Below are positions 40,507 through 50,965 of a DNA stretch of 64,000 nucleotides, in pieces. Source of the DNA: Comamonas sp. NLF-1-9 (GTDB taxonomy: Bacteria; Pseudomonadota; Gammaproteobacteria; Burkholderiales; Burkholderiaceae_C); the NCBI RefSeq assembly GCF_019195435.1, contig NZ_CP078069.1, forward strand, positions 372,001 to 436,000, given 5' to 3'. Each line of letters begins with the position of its first letter. The stretch's first letter is position 1. The translations under genes and the position numbers were made by a program. A model generated the notes under the pieces. That model saw nothing but the letters and a program-made list of their open reading frames with translations. It was not told where the DNA came from and did not search any database.

Positions 40507-40953
40507 TCAGGGTTTGCTGCGGCTGGATTTGAGGAATTGTGCAAAGCCCGGATCCGCATAGGCGGAGGGCGGGAGCTCGTCTGTGAGCAGGGCGGTGTCG
40601 ATCTCGGTGAGCTCGCTCGTGGTGTTTTCCACCTGCGTATGGTGCACCAGCACCAGGCCGATCAGCAGCGCGACGATCCAGACCACGGACAGCGCCGGCT
40701 GCCACCAGTGCGAAGGCGCGCCGCCGCCGAGCGTGGCCGCCGGCCCTTGGGCGAGCACGGCGGGCGCGCTGCGCCAGTGCAGCGCCGGCTGCGTCGCCGG
40801 GCGCTTGCGCTCGGCCAGCGCCTGCAGGCGCGCCACGCGCAGGCGTTCGCTGATGTCGTGGTGCAGCTCGTCGCTGGCCTGCGTCAGGCGCAGGGCAACG
40901 CGGCGCGCGAAGGCGTCCGCTTCGGGGCTGAGCGTGGCAGTGGTCTGGTTCAT
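40507..40953 (-). CDS. DUF3619 protein, candidate anti-sigma factor
   Basis: The 148-residue product has a charged N-terminal cytoplasmic region (about 1-60), one membrane helix (about 86-104) and a short C-terminal periplasmic tail. That topology, and the 4-bp overlap with the sigma-factor gene (ATGA), are typical of anti-sigma factors such as RseA. No zinc anti-sigma motif is present. The anti-sigma role is inferred from context only. Confidence 0.82.
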   Translation of the reverse strand: MNQTTATLSPEADAFARRVALRLTQASDELHHDISERLRVARLQALAERKRPATQPALHWRSAPAVLAQGPAATLGGGAPSHWWQPALSVVWIVALLIGLVLVHHTQVENTTSELTEIDTALLTDELPPSAYADPGFAQFLKSSRSKP

Positions 40954-41525
40954 GGCGTGATTCCTTGGGCCTTGAGCATCTTGCCCAGGGCCTGAACGGC
41001 ACGAAAACAGTGCGTTTTTACACTGCCTTCAGAGCATCCCATGGCGGCTGCGGTTTCTGCAACATCCATTTCTTCCCAGTAACGCATCAGAAAAGCCTCG
41101 CGTTGACGGGTCGGAAGCTGCTCGATCGCCGCTTCGATGGCTTGCACCGTCTGGCTTCGCCGCAGCGAATCTTCCGCGCTCTGGGCGCCGGCGCCGGCGC
41201 CGTCCTGGGGCGCCAGCCAGGTCTCGAGCAGGTCGAAATCCTGCCCATCGTCGGACGGGCCTTCAAAGTCGCTGAGGTTGGTGAACAGCGCCTTGCGCGT
41301 CTTTTGCCGGCGAAACCAGTCCAGCATGCAGTTGGAGAGGATGCGCTGAAACAGCATGGGCAGCTCGGCCGGCGGCTTGTCGCCGTAGTGCACCGACAGC
41401 TTGAGCATGCTGTCTTGCACGATGTCCAGCGCCGCCTCCTCGTCACGCACGTGGTAGAGCGCACGCTTGAAGGCGCGCCTTTCCGTGTTCTTGAGGAAAT
41501 CGGAGAGCTCTTGTTCTGTGGCCAA
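40950..41525 (-). CDS. ECF-type RNA polymerase sigma factor (probable TTG start)
   Basis: The 191-residue product has sigma region 2 (FKRALYHVRDEEAALDIVQDSM, seen in part as HVRDEEAALDIVQDSM, then LFQRILSNCMLDWFRRQK) and region 4 (LPTRQREAFLMRYWEEMDVA, then MGCSEGSVKTHCFRAVQAL). It lacks regions 1 and 3. From memory, relatives begin MATEQELSDFL. Here that position is a TTG at 41525; the only upstream ATG (41627) adds 34 residues unlike the family. It heads the DUF3619/DUF3106/RDD/dgkA/LOG operon. Confidence 0.9.
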   Translation of the reverse strand: MATEQELSDFLKNTERRAFKRALYHVRDEEAALDIVQDSMLKLSVHYGDKPPAELPMLFQRILSNCMLDWFRRQKTRKALFTNLSDFEGPSDDGQDFDLLETWLAPQDGAGAGAQSAEDSLRRSQTVQAIEAAIEQLPTRQREAFLMRYWEEMDVAETAAAMGCSEGSVKTHCFRAVQALGKMLKAQGITP

Positions 41526-41620
41526 GGAAGGGGGTTCCCGCGGGCGCCAGGGGCACGGCGGCGGCGCATGCTGCACCGCGACAGCGGCGATTATCCCATC
41601 GTGTTGTCTTTTGGCTCCAT

Positions 41621-41776
41621 TTGCCACAAGCCGATGTTGCGGTGCAATAATGCGAGCCTACTTGTTACGAAGCAAACGGGTCCCGGTCGGGCGCGAACCT
41701 GTCGACGCCCATGGCCGAGGCCTCAAGTCCCAACGCAGCCTCACGAGGGCTCGTCCGAGGGGCACCCTAGGTTTTT
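41621..41776 (+). promoter_or_regulatory. ilvB promoter and possible leader attenuator
   Basis: A likely -10 AATAAT (41646-41651) has TTGCCA 19 bp upstream. In the leader, CCTCACGA/TCGT..GAGG (41739-41760) can form one stem. CC-AGGG/CCCT-GG (41755-41771) followed by TTTTT can form a terminator-like hairpin. The two share bases 41755-41760, so they are mutually exclusive. No leader peptide rich in Ile, Leu or Val codons is apparent. Confidence 0.4.
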
Positions 41777-41803
41777 CGTCAGAGAAATTCGCAAAGGTTG
41801 AAC

Positions 41804-43597
41804 ATGGAAATCTCCAAGGCCGAAATGGCAAAGGCGGCTGCGGCCGTCCAGGGCAGTGCGGGTGCGTCCGGCGCGCCGCAGGAGTTGATGGGCGCCGAGA
41901 TCCTCATTCGCGCGCTGCAGGCCGAGGGCGTGCGCCACCTCTGGGGCTACCCCGGCGGCGCGGTGCTCTACATCTACGACGAGCTGTACAAGCAGGACGT
42001 GATCGAACACGTGCTGGTGCGCCACGAACAGGCGGCGGTGCATGCGGCCGACGGCTATGCGCGCGCCACCGGCGACGTCGGCGTGGCCCTGGTCACCTCC
42101 GGCCCGGGCCTGACCAATGCGGTCACCGGCATCGCCACGGCCTACATGGACTCCATCCCCATGGTGGTGCTGGCCGGGCAGGTGCCGACGGCCGCGATCG
42201 GGCTGGACGCCTTCCAGGAGTGCGACACCGTGGGCATCACGCGCCCGGTGGTCAAGCACAACTTCCTGGTCAAGGACGTGCGCGACCTGGCGCTGACCAT
42301 CAAGAAGGCATTTCACATCGCGCGCACCGGCCGGCCCGGCCCGGTGGTGGTCGACATCCCCAAGGACGTCTCGCTGAACAAGACGCTGTACTCCGGCTAC
42401 CCCGAGACGGTGGAGATGCGCTCCTACAACCCGGTCAAGAAGGGGCACCCGGGGCAGATCCGCAAGGCGCTGCAACTGCTGCTGTCGGCCAAGCGCCCCT
42501 ACATCTATACCGGCGGCGGGGTGTTGCTGGGCAATGCCTGCCAGGAGCTGCGCACGCTGGTCGATCTGCTGGGCTACCCGGTCACGCACACGCTGATGGG
42601 TCTCGGGGCCTATCCGGCGAGCGACCGCAAGTTCGTCGGCATGCTGGGCATGCACGGCACCTACGAGGCCAACAACGCGATGCAGAACTGCGACGTGCTC
42701 TTGGCCGTGGGCGCGCGCTTTGACGACCGCGTGATCGGCAACACCAAGCACTTTGCCCAGCGCGACCGCAAGATCATTCACATCGACATCGACCCGTCGA
42801 GCATCTCCAAGCGCGTGCGCGTGGACGTGCCCATCGTGGGCGACGTCAAGGAAGTGCTGGGCGAGCTCATCAGCCAGGTGCGCGAAGCGAGCACCAAGCC
42901 CGACGCCCAGGCGCTGGCCGCATGGTGGAAGCAGATCGAGGAGTGGCGCGGGCGCGACTGCCTGGCCTACGACCGCGGCAACACCGAGGTCATCAAGCCG
43001 CAGTTCGTGGTCGAGACGCTGTGGAACATGACCCGCGGCGCCGATGCCTACATCACCTCCGACGTCGGCCAGCACCAGATGTGGGCCGCGCAGTACTACC
43101 ACTTCGACGAGCCGCGCCGCTGGATCAACTCGGGCGGCCTTGGCACCATGGGCGTGGGCATTCCCTACGCCATGGGCATCAAGCTGGCCAAGCCCGACTC
43201 CGAAGTGTTCTGCATTACCGGCGAGGGCTCGGTGCAGATGAACATCCAGGAGCTCTCCACCTGCCTGCAGTACGACACGCCGATCAAGATCGTCGCGCTG
43301 AACAACCGCTACCTGGGCATGGTGCGCCAATGGCAGGAGATCCAGTACGCCGGGCGCTACAGCCAGACCTACATGGATGCGCTGCCCAACTTCGTCAAGC
43401 TCGCCGAGGCCTATGGCCACGTCGGTTTGCTGGTGGAGCGCCCGCAGGACGTGGAAGGCGCGCTGCGCGAAGCGCGCCGGCTCAAGGACCGCACGGTGTT
43501 TCTGGACATCCGCACCGACCCTACGGAAAACGTCTTTCCCATGGTGCAGCCGGGCAAGGGCATCACGGAAATGCTGCTGGGTTCCGAAGACCTTTGA
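41804..43597 (+). CDS. ilvB: Acetolactate synthase large (catalytic) subunit
   Basis: This thiamine-diphosphate and FAD enzyme makes acetolactate, the first common step of Val, Leu and Ile synthesis. The 597-residue product has GYPGGAVLYIYDEL, the TPP-activating Glu in VRHEQAAVHAADGYAR, SGPGLTNAVTGIATAYMDS and the TPP motif ITGEGSVQMNIQELST. The ATG at 41804 has AAAGG 6 nt upstream. It leads an ilvB-ilvH-ilvC order. Confidence 0.97.
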   Translation: MEISKAEMAKAAAAVQGSAGASGAPQELMGAEILIRALQAEGVRHLWGYPGGAVLYIYDELYKQDVIEHVLVRHEQAAVHAADGYARATGDVGVALVTSGPGLTNAVTGIATAYMDSIPMVVLAGQVPTAAIGLDAFQECDTVGITRPVVKHNFLVKDVRDLALTIKKAFHIARTGRPGPVVVDIPKDVSLNKTLYSGYPETVEMRSYNPVKKGHPGQIRKALQLLLSAKRPYIYTGGGVLLGNACQELRTLVDLLGYPVTHTLMGLGAYPASDRKFVGMLGMHGTYEANNAMQNCDVLLAVGARFDDRVIGNTKHFAQRDRKIIHIDIDPSSISKRVRVDVPIVGDVKEVLGELISQVREASTKPDAQALAAWWKQIEEWRGRDCLAYDRGNTEVIKPQFVVETLWNMTRGADAYITSDVGQHQMWAAQYYHFDEPRRWINSGGLGTMGVGIPYAMGIKLAKPDSEVFCITGEGSVQMNIQELSTCLQYDTPIKIVALNNRYLGMVRQWQEIQYAGRYSQTYMDALPNFVKLAEAYGHVGLLVERPQDVEGALREARRLKDRTVFLDIRTDPTENVFPMVQPGKGITEMLLGSEDL

Positions 43598-43599
43598 GC

Positions 43600-43652
43600 A
43601 AAATCAGCCCTTAGCCCTTTGTGGACGGGCGCAAGCAGCTATTTTTACAATA
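43600..43652 (-). repeat. Dispersed GATAGCTG repeat copy, ilvB-ilvH spacer
   Basis: The minus strand reads AAATAGCTGCTTGCGCCCGT, then CCACAAAGGGCTAAGGGCTGATTTT. It starts 3 bp after the ilvB stop. Confidence 0.8.
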
Positions 43653-43781
43653 GCAATTTTTGACGAATCTATTGCCCGCCAAGCCTGGCCCTTACCGGGG
43701 CCGGGGGAGGGCGGCAAAAAACGGCAGTTTTGCGCGATCACTGCTTGATCGTGCTGCCGTCGCAAAAAGAGGAATCTCACC

Positions 43782-44273
43782 ATGAAACACATCATTGCCG
43801 TGCTGCTCGAGAACGAGCCCGGAGCCCTGTCGCGCGTGGTTGCCCTGTTTTCGGCGCGCGGCTACAACATCGAGTCGCTCACCGTGGCGCCCACGGAAGA
43901 CGCGTCGCTGTCGCGCATGACGATACAGACGCACGGCTCGGAAGAGGTGATAGAGCAGATCACCAAGCACCTGAACCGCCTGATCGAAGTGGTCAAGGTC
44001 GTGGACCTGACCGAAGGCGCCTATGCCGAGCGCGAACTGATGATGGTCAAGGTGCGCGCCGTGGGCAAGGAGCGCGAGGAGCTCAAGCGCATGGCCGACA
44101 TCTTCCGCGGACGCATCATCGACGTCACGGAAAAGAGCTACACCATAGAGATCACCGGCGACCAGCAGAAGACCGAGGCCTTTTTGCAGGCGATAGACCG
44201 CTCGGCCATACTCGAAACCGTGCGCACCGGCCTGAGCGGCATAGGCCGCGGCGAGCGCGTGTTGCGCGTCTGA
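43782..44273 (+). CDS. ilvH: Acetolactate synthase small (regulatory) subunit
   Basis: It binds valine and activates the catalytic subunit. The 163-residue product has an N-terminal ACT domain (VLLENEPGALSRVVALFSARGYNIESLTV) seen as ENEPGALSRVVALFSARGYN, and the C-terminal IlvH domain (FRGRIIDVTEKSYTIEITG). AGGAATCTCACC precedes the ATG. Confidence 0.97.
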   Translation: MKHIIAVLLENEPGALSRVVALFSARGYNIESLTVAPTEDASLSRMTIQTHGSEEVIEQITKHLNRLIEVVKVVDLTEGAYAERELMMVKVRAVGKEREELKRMADIFRGRIIDVTEKSYTIEITGDQQKTEAFLQAIDRSAILETVRTGLSGIGRGERVLRV

Positions 44274-45338
<1,065 letters not shown>

Positions 45339-45365
45339 GCGCGGCCGGCACCGCTTTTGCCCCAC

Positions 45366-45391
45366 AAGGCCACCACCGCGGTGGCCTTTTT
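45366..45391 (+). terminator. Intrinsic terminator of the ilvBHC operon
   Basis: The stem AAGGCCACC/GGTGGCCTT (9 bp, loop ACCGC) is followed by TTT. It lies 27 bp after the ilvC stop. Confidence 0.88.
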
Positions 45392-45446
45392 GCGTGTGCG
45401 CCCGCTGGCTACACTGTGGCGCGGACATTCACCGCCCGGAAATCAT

Positions 45447-45486
45447 AAAAACAATAGCTGCAAGCGCTTGCAGTGCAAGGGATAAA
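45447..45486 (+). repeat. Dispersed GATAGCTG repeat copy (truncated), upstream of pssA
   Basis: The copy reads AATAGCTGCAAGCGCTTGCA and ends soon after. Its tail AAGGGA lies 8-13 nt before the pssA ATG and may serve as the ribosome-binding site. Confidence 0.7.
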
Positions 45487-45493
45487 CACGAAT

Positions 45494-46327
45494 ATGCCTT
45501 CAAACTACGAGAACGGTCAGGACGGCGATGCGCTGGCGCGCAAGCGCCGCAAAGGCATCTACATCCTGCCCAATCTGTTCACGCTGGCGGCCTTGTTCAG
45601 CGGCTTCTACGCCATCGTCATGGCGATCAACGGGCGCTTCGACCAGTCGGCCCTGGGCGTGTTCTCGGCAATGATTTTCGACAGCCTGGACGGGCGCGTG
45701 GCGCGCATGACCAACACCCAGAGCGCGTTTGGCGAGCAGATGGATTCGCTTGCCGACATGGTCTCGTTCGGCGCGGCGCCGGCGCTCATCGTCTACGTCT
45801 GGGCGCTCAAGGGCTTGGGGCGTTGGGGCTGGATTGCGGCCTTCGTCTACTGCGCCTGCGCGGCGCTGCGCCTGGCGCGCTTCAACGTCAACACCGCGGT
45901 GGTGGACAAGCGCTACTTCCAGGGCCTGCCCTCACCGGCGGCAGCGGCGCTGGTGATGGGTTTCATCTGGCTGATGACCGACAACGGCGTGCAGCGCGGC
46001 ATAGGCGGGCACCTCAATTGGCCGCAGGCGACCTGGATCGCGTTTGCCATCACGCTGTATGCGGGCCTGACCATGGTGACCAACGTGCCCTTCTACAGCT
46101 TCAAGGATGTGCAGGCGCGCCAGAGCGTGCCCTTCGTGGTGCTGGTGCTGATTGCGCTGGGCATTGCCATCATCAACATCGATCCGCCCAGCGTGCTGTT
46201 TCTGGCCTTTGCCTGCTACAGCCTGTCGGGCTATGCCATCTATGCCTGGCGCAAGTCCAAGGGGCAGCCGGTGAGCGTGATCAGCATCTCTACCGACGAG
46301 CCTGACGAGCGCGGGCTTCACGACTGA
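45494..46327 (+). CDS. pssA: CDP-diacylglycerol-serine O-phosphatidyltransferase
   Basis: It makes phosphatidylserine, the precursor of phosphatidylethanolamine. The 277-residue product has the CDP-alcohol phosphatidyltransferase motif D63xxDG(67)xxAR(71)x8G80x3D84x3D88, complete, and about seven membrane helices. The ATG at 45494 (MPSNYENG) is preferred. Its 3' end overlaps the convergent P1 peptidase gene by 10 bp. Confidence 0.95.
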   Translation: MPSNYENGQDGDALARKRRKGIYILPNLFTLAALFSGFYAIVMAINGRFDQSALGVFSAMIFDSLDGRVARMTNTQSAFGEQMDSLADMVSFGAAPALIVYVWALKGLGRWGWIAAFVYCACAALRLARFNVNTAVVDKRYFQGLPSPAAAALVMGFIWLMTDNGVQRGIGGHLNWPQATWIAFAITLYAGLTMVTNVPFYSFKDVQARQSVPFVVLVLIALGIAIINIDPPSVLFLAFACYSLSGYAIYAWRKSKGQPVSVISISTDEPDERGLHD

Positions 46328-47307
46328 GCAAGGTCGGCGCAGGCGGGCAGGATCAGTCCGTTGCCGGTGGTGATGCCGCGCGCCATGCGCGCGGCGCGCA
46401 GCGTGGCCCGGGCCACGGCCTCGGCGGCCATCACGGCCAGCACCATCATGCCCGGTGAACGCGCCGCCTTGCCGGTGGACAGGGCAAAAAGCGTGTCGCC
46501 ATCCATCATGGTGTGCACCGGGTTGATGGTGCGCGCCAGGCCGTCGTGCGCGGTCGTGGCCAGGCGCTTGGCCTCGGCCTTGGTGAGCGGTGCGTCGGTG
46601 GCGACCACGCCGATGGTGGTGTGGGTGCCGGCCAGCAGCGGGTGCAGGGCCTCGCCGCGCAGCAGGGCGGCGCTGCAGTGGCGCAGCGCGCGGCCGTCGG
46701 CGGTGCGCGCGCCGGCCACGGTCTGGCCGCTGGCGGGGTCGACCACGTCGCCCACCGCGTTGCAGGCGACGAGCGCGCCCACGGTCACCTCGCCCAGGCG
46801 CACCGAGGCCGTGCCTATGCCGCTCTTCATCGCCAGTTCGGGGCCGAAGAGCTTGCCCACGGTGGCGCCACTGCCCGCGCCCACATTTCCTTCGTCCGGG
46901 TGCTGGCGCGAAGCGGCGGCGCAGGCGGCGTAGCCAGCCTGGGCGTCGGGGCGGATGCGCGGGTCGCCCACATGCAAATCGAACAGCACCGCGGCCGGCA
47001 CCAGGGGCACCAGGCCTGCGCCCACGTCCATGCCTATGCCGTGCTCTTCCAGCCAGCGCATCACGCCGCTGGCGGCGTCCAGCCCCCAGGCGCTGCCGCC
47101 GGCCAGCAGGACGGCGTGCACGTGGGGCACCAGATGGGTCGGGTCGAGCAGATCGGTTTCGCGCGTGCCCGGCGCCGCGCCGCGCACGTCCACGCCGGCG
47201 ACCGCGCCGTCGCGCGCGATGACCACGCTGCAGCCCGTGGGGCGGCGCGGGTCGCTGAAATGGCCGACCTCAAGGCCGGCGACGTCGGTGATGGCTCCTG
47301 CATCCAT
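46318..47307 (-). CDS. P1 family (S58, DmpA-like) peptidase
   Basis: The 329-residue product resembles self-processing N-terminal-nucleophile aminopeptidases of family S58: GSAWGLDAASGVMRWLEEHG, GNVGAGSGATVGK and NPVHTMMDGDTLFALSTG, the last probably including the nucleophile threonine. Such enzymes cleave N-terminal or D-amino acid and beta-peptide substrates. It converges on pssA and lies upstream of the acs terminator. Confidence 0.88.
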   Translation of the reverse strand: MDAGAITDVAGLEVGHFSDPRRPTGCSVVIARDGAVAGVDVRGAAPGTRETDLLDPTHLVPHVHAVLLAGGSAWGLDAASGVMRWLEEHGIGMDVGAGLVPLVPAAVLFDLHVGDPRIRPDAQAGYAACAAASRQHPDEGNVGAGSGATVGKLFGPELAMKSGIGTASVRLGEVTVGALVACNAVGDVVDPASGQTVAGARTADGRALRHCSAALLRGEALHPLLAGTHTTIGVVATDAPLTKAEAKRLATTAHDGLARTINPVHTMMDGDTLFALSTGKAARSPGMMVLAVMAAEAVARATLRAARMARGITTGNGLILPACADLAQS

Positions 47308-47322
47308 GCTGTGTGCTCCCGG

Positions 47323-47364
47323 AAAAAACCGGGGCCTGCCGACCCCGTGGAATCGGCAGGCCCC
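47323..47364 (-). terminator. Intrinsic terminator of acs
   Basis: A 12-bp perfect stem (GGGGCCTGCCGA with TCGGCAGGCCCC, 10-nt loop) is followed on the minus strand by GGTTTTTTCC. It begins about 25 bp after the acs stop. Confidence 0.9.
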
Positions 47365-47388
47365 TGGGCCCGGAGTATCGCAGCGCGC

Positions 47389-49383
47389 TCAGTTGTTGTG
47401 CGCGAGCTGCTCCAGGATGTGCGGGTTCTCCAGCGTGCTGGTGTCCTGCGTGATCGCCTCGCCCTTGGCCAGCGAGCGCAGAAGGCGGCGCATGATCTTG
47501 CCCGAGCGGGTCTTGGGCAGGTTCTCGCCGAAACGGATGTCCTTGGGTTTGGCGATGGGGCCGATTTCCTTGGCTACCCAGTCGCGCAGCTCTTTGGCGA
47601 TGGCCTTGGCTTCATCGTCGTTGGGCAGCGGGCGCTTCAAGACCACGAAGGCGCAGATGGCCTCGCCCGTGAGGTCATCGGGACGCGCGACCACGGCGGC
47701 CTCGGCCACCAGGTCGGTCTTGGCCACCAGGGCCGATTCGACTTCCATGGTGCCCAGGCGGTGGCCCGAGACGTTGAGCACGTCGTCGATGCGGCCGGTC
47801 ACGCGAAAGTAGCCGCGGTCTTCGGAGCGCACCGCGCCGTCGCCGGCGAAGTAAAAGCCCTTCATCTCCGGCGGGAAGTAGGTCTTCTTGAAGCGCTCGG
47901 GGTCGCCCCAGATGGTGCGGATCATGCTGGGCCAAGGCTTCTTGTAGGCCAGCATGCCGCCCTTGCCGTTGGGCATTTCCTCGCCGGTTTCATCGACGAT
48001 CGCCGGGTAGATGCCGGGCAACGGCAGCGTGCACGAGCCCGGCACCAGCGGCGTGGCGCCCGGCAGCGGGTTGATCATGTGCGTGCCGGTTTCGGTCTGC
48101 CAGTAGGTGTCGACGATGGGGCAGCGCCCGCCGCCCACGTGGTTGTAATACCAGACCCAGGCTTCTGGGTTGATCGGCTCGCCCACGCTGCCGATGATGC
48201 GCAGGCTCGACAGGTCGTAGGACTTGGGATGCACCTTGTCGTCGGCTTCCGAGGCCTTGATGAGCGAGCGGATCGCCGTCGGCGCGGTATAGAAGATGCT
48301 GCACTTGTGGCGCTGCACCATGTCCCAGAAGCGCCCGGCGTTGGGGTAGGTGGGAATGCCTTCGAAGACGATTTCGGTCGCGCCCGCGGCCAGCGGCCCG
48401 TAGACCACGTAGGAGTGGCCCGTGACCCAGCCGATGTCGGCGGTGCACCAGAAGACGTCTTCGGGCTTGAGGTCGAAGGTCCAGTCCATGGTCAGCTTGG
48501 CCTGCAGCAGGTAGCCGCCGCTGGAATGCTGCACGCCCTTGGGCTTGCCGGTGGAGCCCGAGGTGTAGAGGATGTAGAGCGGGTGCTCGGCATTCACCGG
48601 CACCGGCGCGCATTCGCTGCTCTGGCCCTCGAGCACCTCGCTGAAGGTGTGGTCGCGCCCGGCGGTCATCGCGCAGGCGGTCTTGGTGCGCTCGTAGACG
48701 AAGACGTTCTTGACCGATTCGCAGCCGCCCAGGGCAATGGCGTCGTCGACGATGGCTTTGAGCGGCATCTCCTTGCCGCCGCGCATCTGGTAGTTGGCGG
48801 TGATCACGGCGACGGCGCCGACGTCCACGATGCGGTCTTGCAGCGCCTTGGCCGAGAAGCCGCCGAAGACCACGCTGTGGATGACACCGAGGCGCGCGCA
48901 GGCCTGCATCGCTACCACGCCCTCGATGGTCATCGGCATGTAGAGGATGACGCGGTCGCCCTTTTGAATGCCGCGGCTCTTGAGCGCGTTGGCAAACTTG
49001 CCCACGCGCGCGAGCAGTTCCTTGTAGGTGACCTTGGTGACGGCGCCGTCGTCGGCCTCGAAGATGATCGCGGTCTTGTTCTCGACCGGCGTGCCCATGT
49101 GCTTGTCCAGGCAGTTGGCGCTGACGTTGAGCTCGCCGTCGTCAAACCACTTGTAAAACGGAGCATTGCTCTGGTCGAGCACGCGGGTGAAGGGCTTGGT
49201 CCAGACCACGTGCTTGCGCGCCAGATTGCCCCAGAAGCCTTCGAAGTCCTTGTCGGCCTCGGCGCACATGGCCTTGTAGGCATCCATGCCGGAGATGTTG
49301 GCGTTTTTCACCATCTCTTCGGACGGCGGAAATACCCGGTTTTCGACCAGTATCGAATCGATTGCAGAAGAAGAGGTGGCCAT
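47389..49383 (-). CDS. acs: Acetyl-CoA synthetase (AMP-forming)
   Basis: It activates acetate to acetyl-CoA with ATP. The 664-residue product has the adenylate-forming motifs [35 protein letters not shown] and [20 protein letters not shown]. The C-terminal [11 protein letters not shown] includes Lys629, the catalytic lysine that Pat-type acetyltransferases acetylate to switch the enzyme off. A Pat homologue lies about 3.5 kb away. GGAGA precedes the ATG. Confidence 0.97.
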   Translation of the reverse strand: MATSSSAIDSILVENRVFPPSEEMVKNANISGMDAYKAMCAEADKDFEGFWGNLARKHVVWTKPFTRVLDQSNAPFYKWFDDGELNVSANCLDKHMGTPVENKTAIIFEADDGAVTKVTYKELLARVGKFANALKSRGIQKGDRVILYMPMTIEGVVAMQACARLGVIHSVVFGGFSAKALQDRIVDVGAVAVITANYQMRGGKEMPLKAIVDDAIALGGCESVKNVFVYERTKTACAMTAGRDHTFSEVLEGQSSECAPVPVNAEHPLYILYTSGSTGKPKGVQHSSGGYLLQAKLTMDWTFDLKPEDVFWCTADIGWVTGHSYVVYGPLAAGATEIVFEGIPTYPNAGRFWDMVQRHKCSIFYTAPTAIRSLIKASEADDKVHPKSYDLSSLRIIGSVGEPINPEAWVWYYNHVGGGRCPIVDTYWQTETGTHMINPLPGATPLVPGSCTLPLPGIYPAIVDETGEEMPNGKGGMLAYKKPWPSMIRTIWGDPERFKKTYFPPEMKGFYFAGDGAVRSEDRGYFRVTGRIDDVLNVSGHRLGTMEVESALVAKTDLVAEAAVVARPDDLTGEAICAFVVLKRPLPNDDEAKAIAKELRDWVAKEIGPIAKPKDIRFGENLPKTRSGKIMRRLLRSLAKGEAITQDTSTLENPHILEQLAHNN

Positions 49384-49538
49384 GGGAATTTGTCTCCTAT
49401 CAAGAAGTTATTGCCAAACCGGATCACTGTTGCAGTTCGCACTTACAGGGTTCTGACGAATCAGGGCGCGGTCTACCGGCGCATTTTGCTACGCCCGCGC
49501 CGGCCCTGGCGCCGACCGCGCTTTCTACAATGCGGGCG

Positions 49539-50951
49539 ATGACAACGCACATGCAAACCGGCGTGCAGCCTGCGCCCTCTCTGTTCAAGGCTTACGACAT
49601 ACGCGGCGTGGTGCCGACGACGCTCGACGAAGGCGTGGCGCGCGCCGTGGGCCTGGCCTTCGCCAGCGCGGCCCTGGCACAGGGCCAGCGGACGGTGGCC
49701 GTGGGGCGCGACGGGCGTTTGAGCAGCCCCGCGCTGGCCGCGGCGCTGATAGAGGGCTTGCGCCAGGCGGGCGTGGACGTGATCGACATCGGCCTGAGCA
49801 CCACGCCCATGCTCTACTTTGCCGCTAGTACGCTGTGCGAGAGCGGCATTCAGGTCACCGGCAGCCACAACCCCTCGGACCACAACGGCTTCAAGATGGT
49901 GCTGGCCGGGCGCGCGATCTACGGCGAGGAAATCCAGGCGCTGCGCCGCGCCATCGAAGCCGGCCGCTGGCCCGAGGCGGCGCGCGGCGCGCTGCGCAGC
50001 GCCGACGTGCTGCCCGCCTACCGCCAGCGCATCGTGCAGGACGTGCGCCTGGCGCGGCCGATGAAGATCGTGGTGGACTGCGGCAATGGCGTGGCGGGCG
50101 CGTCGGCGCCGGACATCTTTCGCGCGCTGGGCTGCGAGGTGATCGCGCTTTTTGCCGAGGTGGACGGGCGCTTTCCCAACCATCACCCCGACCCGAGCAA
50201 ACCCGAGAACCTGCGCGATCTGGTGCAGGCGCTCAAGGACAGCGACGCCGAGCTGGGTCTTGCCTTCGACGGCGACGGCGACCGCCTGGGCATCGTCACG
50301 CGCAGCGGCGAGACCATCTTCCCCGACCGCCAGCTCATGCTGCTGGCGCGCGACGTGCTCGCGCGCGTGCCCGGCGCGACCATCGTCTACGACGTGAAAT
50401 GCTCGCAGCGCCTGGCGCCGGCGATTCGCGCGGCCGGCGGCGTGCCGCTGATGTACAAGACCGGCCATTCGCTGATCAAGGCGCGCATGCGCGAGGTCGA
50501 TGCGCCCCTGGGCGGCGAGATGAGCGGCCATCTGTTCTTCAAGGAGCGCTGGTACGGTTTTGACGATGGCACCTACGCGGGCTGCCGGCTGCTGGAGATC
50601 CTGAGCCGCGAGCGCGACCCCAGCGCTGCGCTGCAAGCCCTGCCCAGCAGCTACAGCACGCCCGAGCTGAACGTGGCCTGCAGCGAAGGCGAGCCGCACC
50701 AGCTTGCAGAGCAGCTGCAGGCGCTCGCGCCCGAGCTGTTCGCGGCGCCGGCCGAGATCAGCACCATGGACGGCCTGCGCGTGGACTGGCCCGACGGCTT
50801 CGGCCTGATCCGTGCAAGCAACACCACGCCGGTGCTGGTGCTGCGCTTCGAGGGCCATAGCGAAGCGGCGCTCGCGCGCATCCGCGCCGACATGCTCGCG
50901 CTGCTGCGCCGCGTCAAGCCGGGCGCAGAGCTGGGCAGCGCGGTGCACTGA
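49539..50951 (+). CDS. Phosphomannomutase/phosphoglucomutase
   Basis: This alpha-D-phosphohexomutase interconverts hexose 1- and 6-phosphates for LPS, exopolysaccharide and glycogen precursors. The 470-residue product has FKAYDIRGVVP, the phosphoserine loop VTGSHNPSDHNGFKM, the metal loop AFDGDGDRLGIV, GGEMSGHLFF and the C-terminal RASNTTPVLVLRFE. The start is uncertain: ATG codons at 49530, 49539 and 49551 are in frame. A TACAAT box ends only 7 bp before 49539, so the mRNA may be leaderless or nearly so. Confidence 0.94.
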   Translation: MTTHMQTGVQPAPSLFKAYDIRGVVPTTLDEGVARAVGLAFASAALAQGQRTVAVGRDGRLSSPALAAALIEGLRQAGVDVIDIGLSTTPMLYFAASTLCESGIQVTGSHNPSDHNGFKMVLAGRAIYGEEIQALRRAIEAGRWPEAARGALRSADVLPAYRQRIVQDVRLARPMKIVVDCGNGVAGASAPDIFRALGCEVIALFAEVDGRFPNHHPDPSKPENLRDLVQALKDSDAELGLAFDGDGDRLGIVTRSGETIFPDRQLMLLARDVLARVPGATIVYDVKCSQRLAPAIRAAGGVPLMYKTGHSLIKARMREVDAPLGGEMSGHLFFKERWYGFDDGTYAGCRLLEILSRERDPSAALQALPSSYSTPELNVACSEGEPHQLAEQLQALAPELFAAPAEISTMDGLRVDWPDGFGLIRASNTTPVLVLRFEGHSEAALARIRADMLALLRRVKPGAELGSAVH

Positions 50952-50965
50952 AGCGCGCCTTTTGC

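Noticed and set aside
41650-41803. A leader peptide for ilvB attenuation
   Set aside because: An ATG-initiated frame exists but has no cluster of Ile, Leu or Val codons and runs past the ilvB start.
43722-43759. Nested hairpin between ilvB and ilvH as a terminator
   Set aside because: The stems (CGATCA/TGATCG and outer CGGCAG/CTGCCG) are real, but no T-run follows, and ilvH lies immediately downstream.
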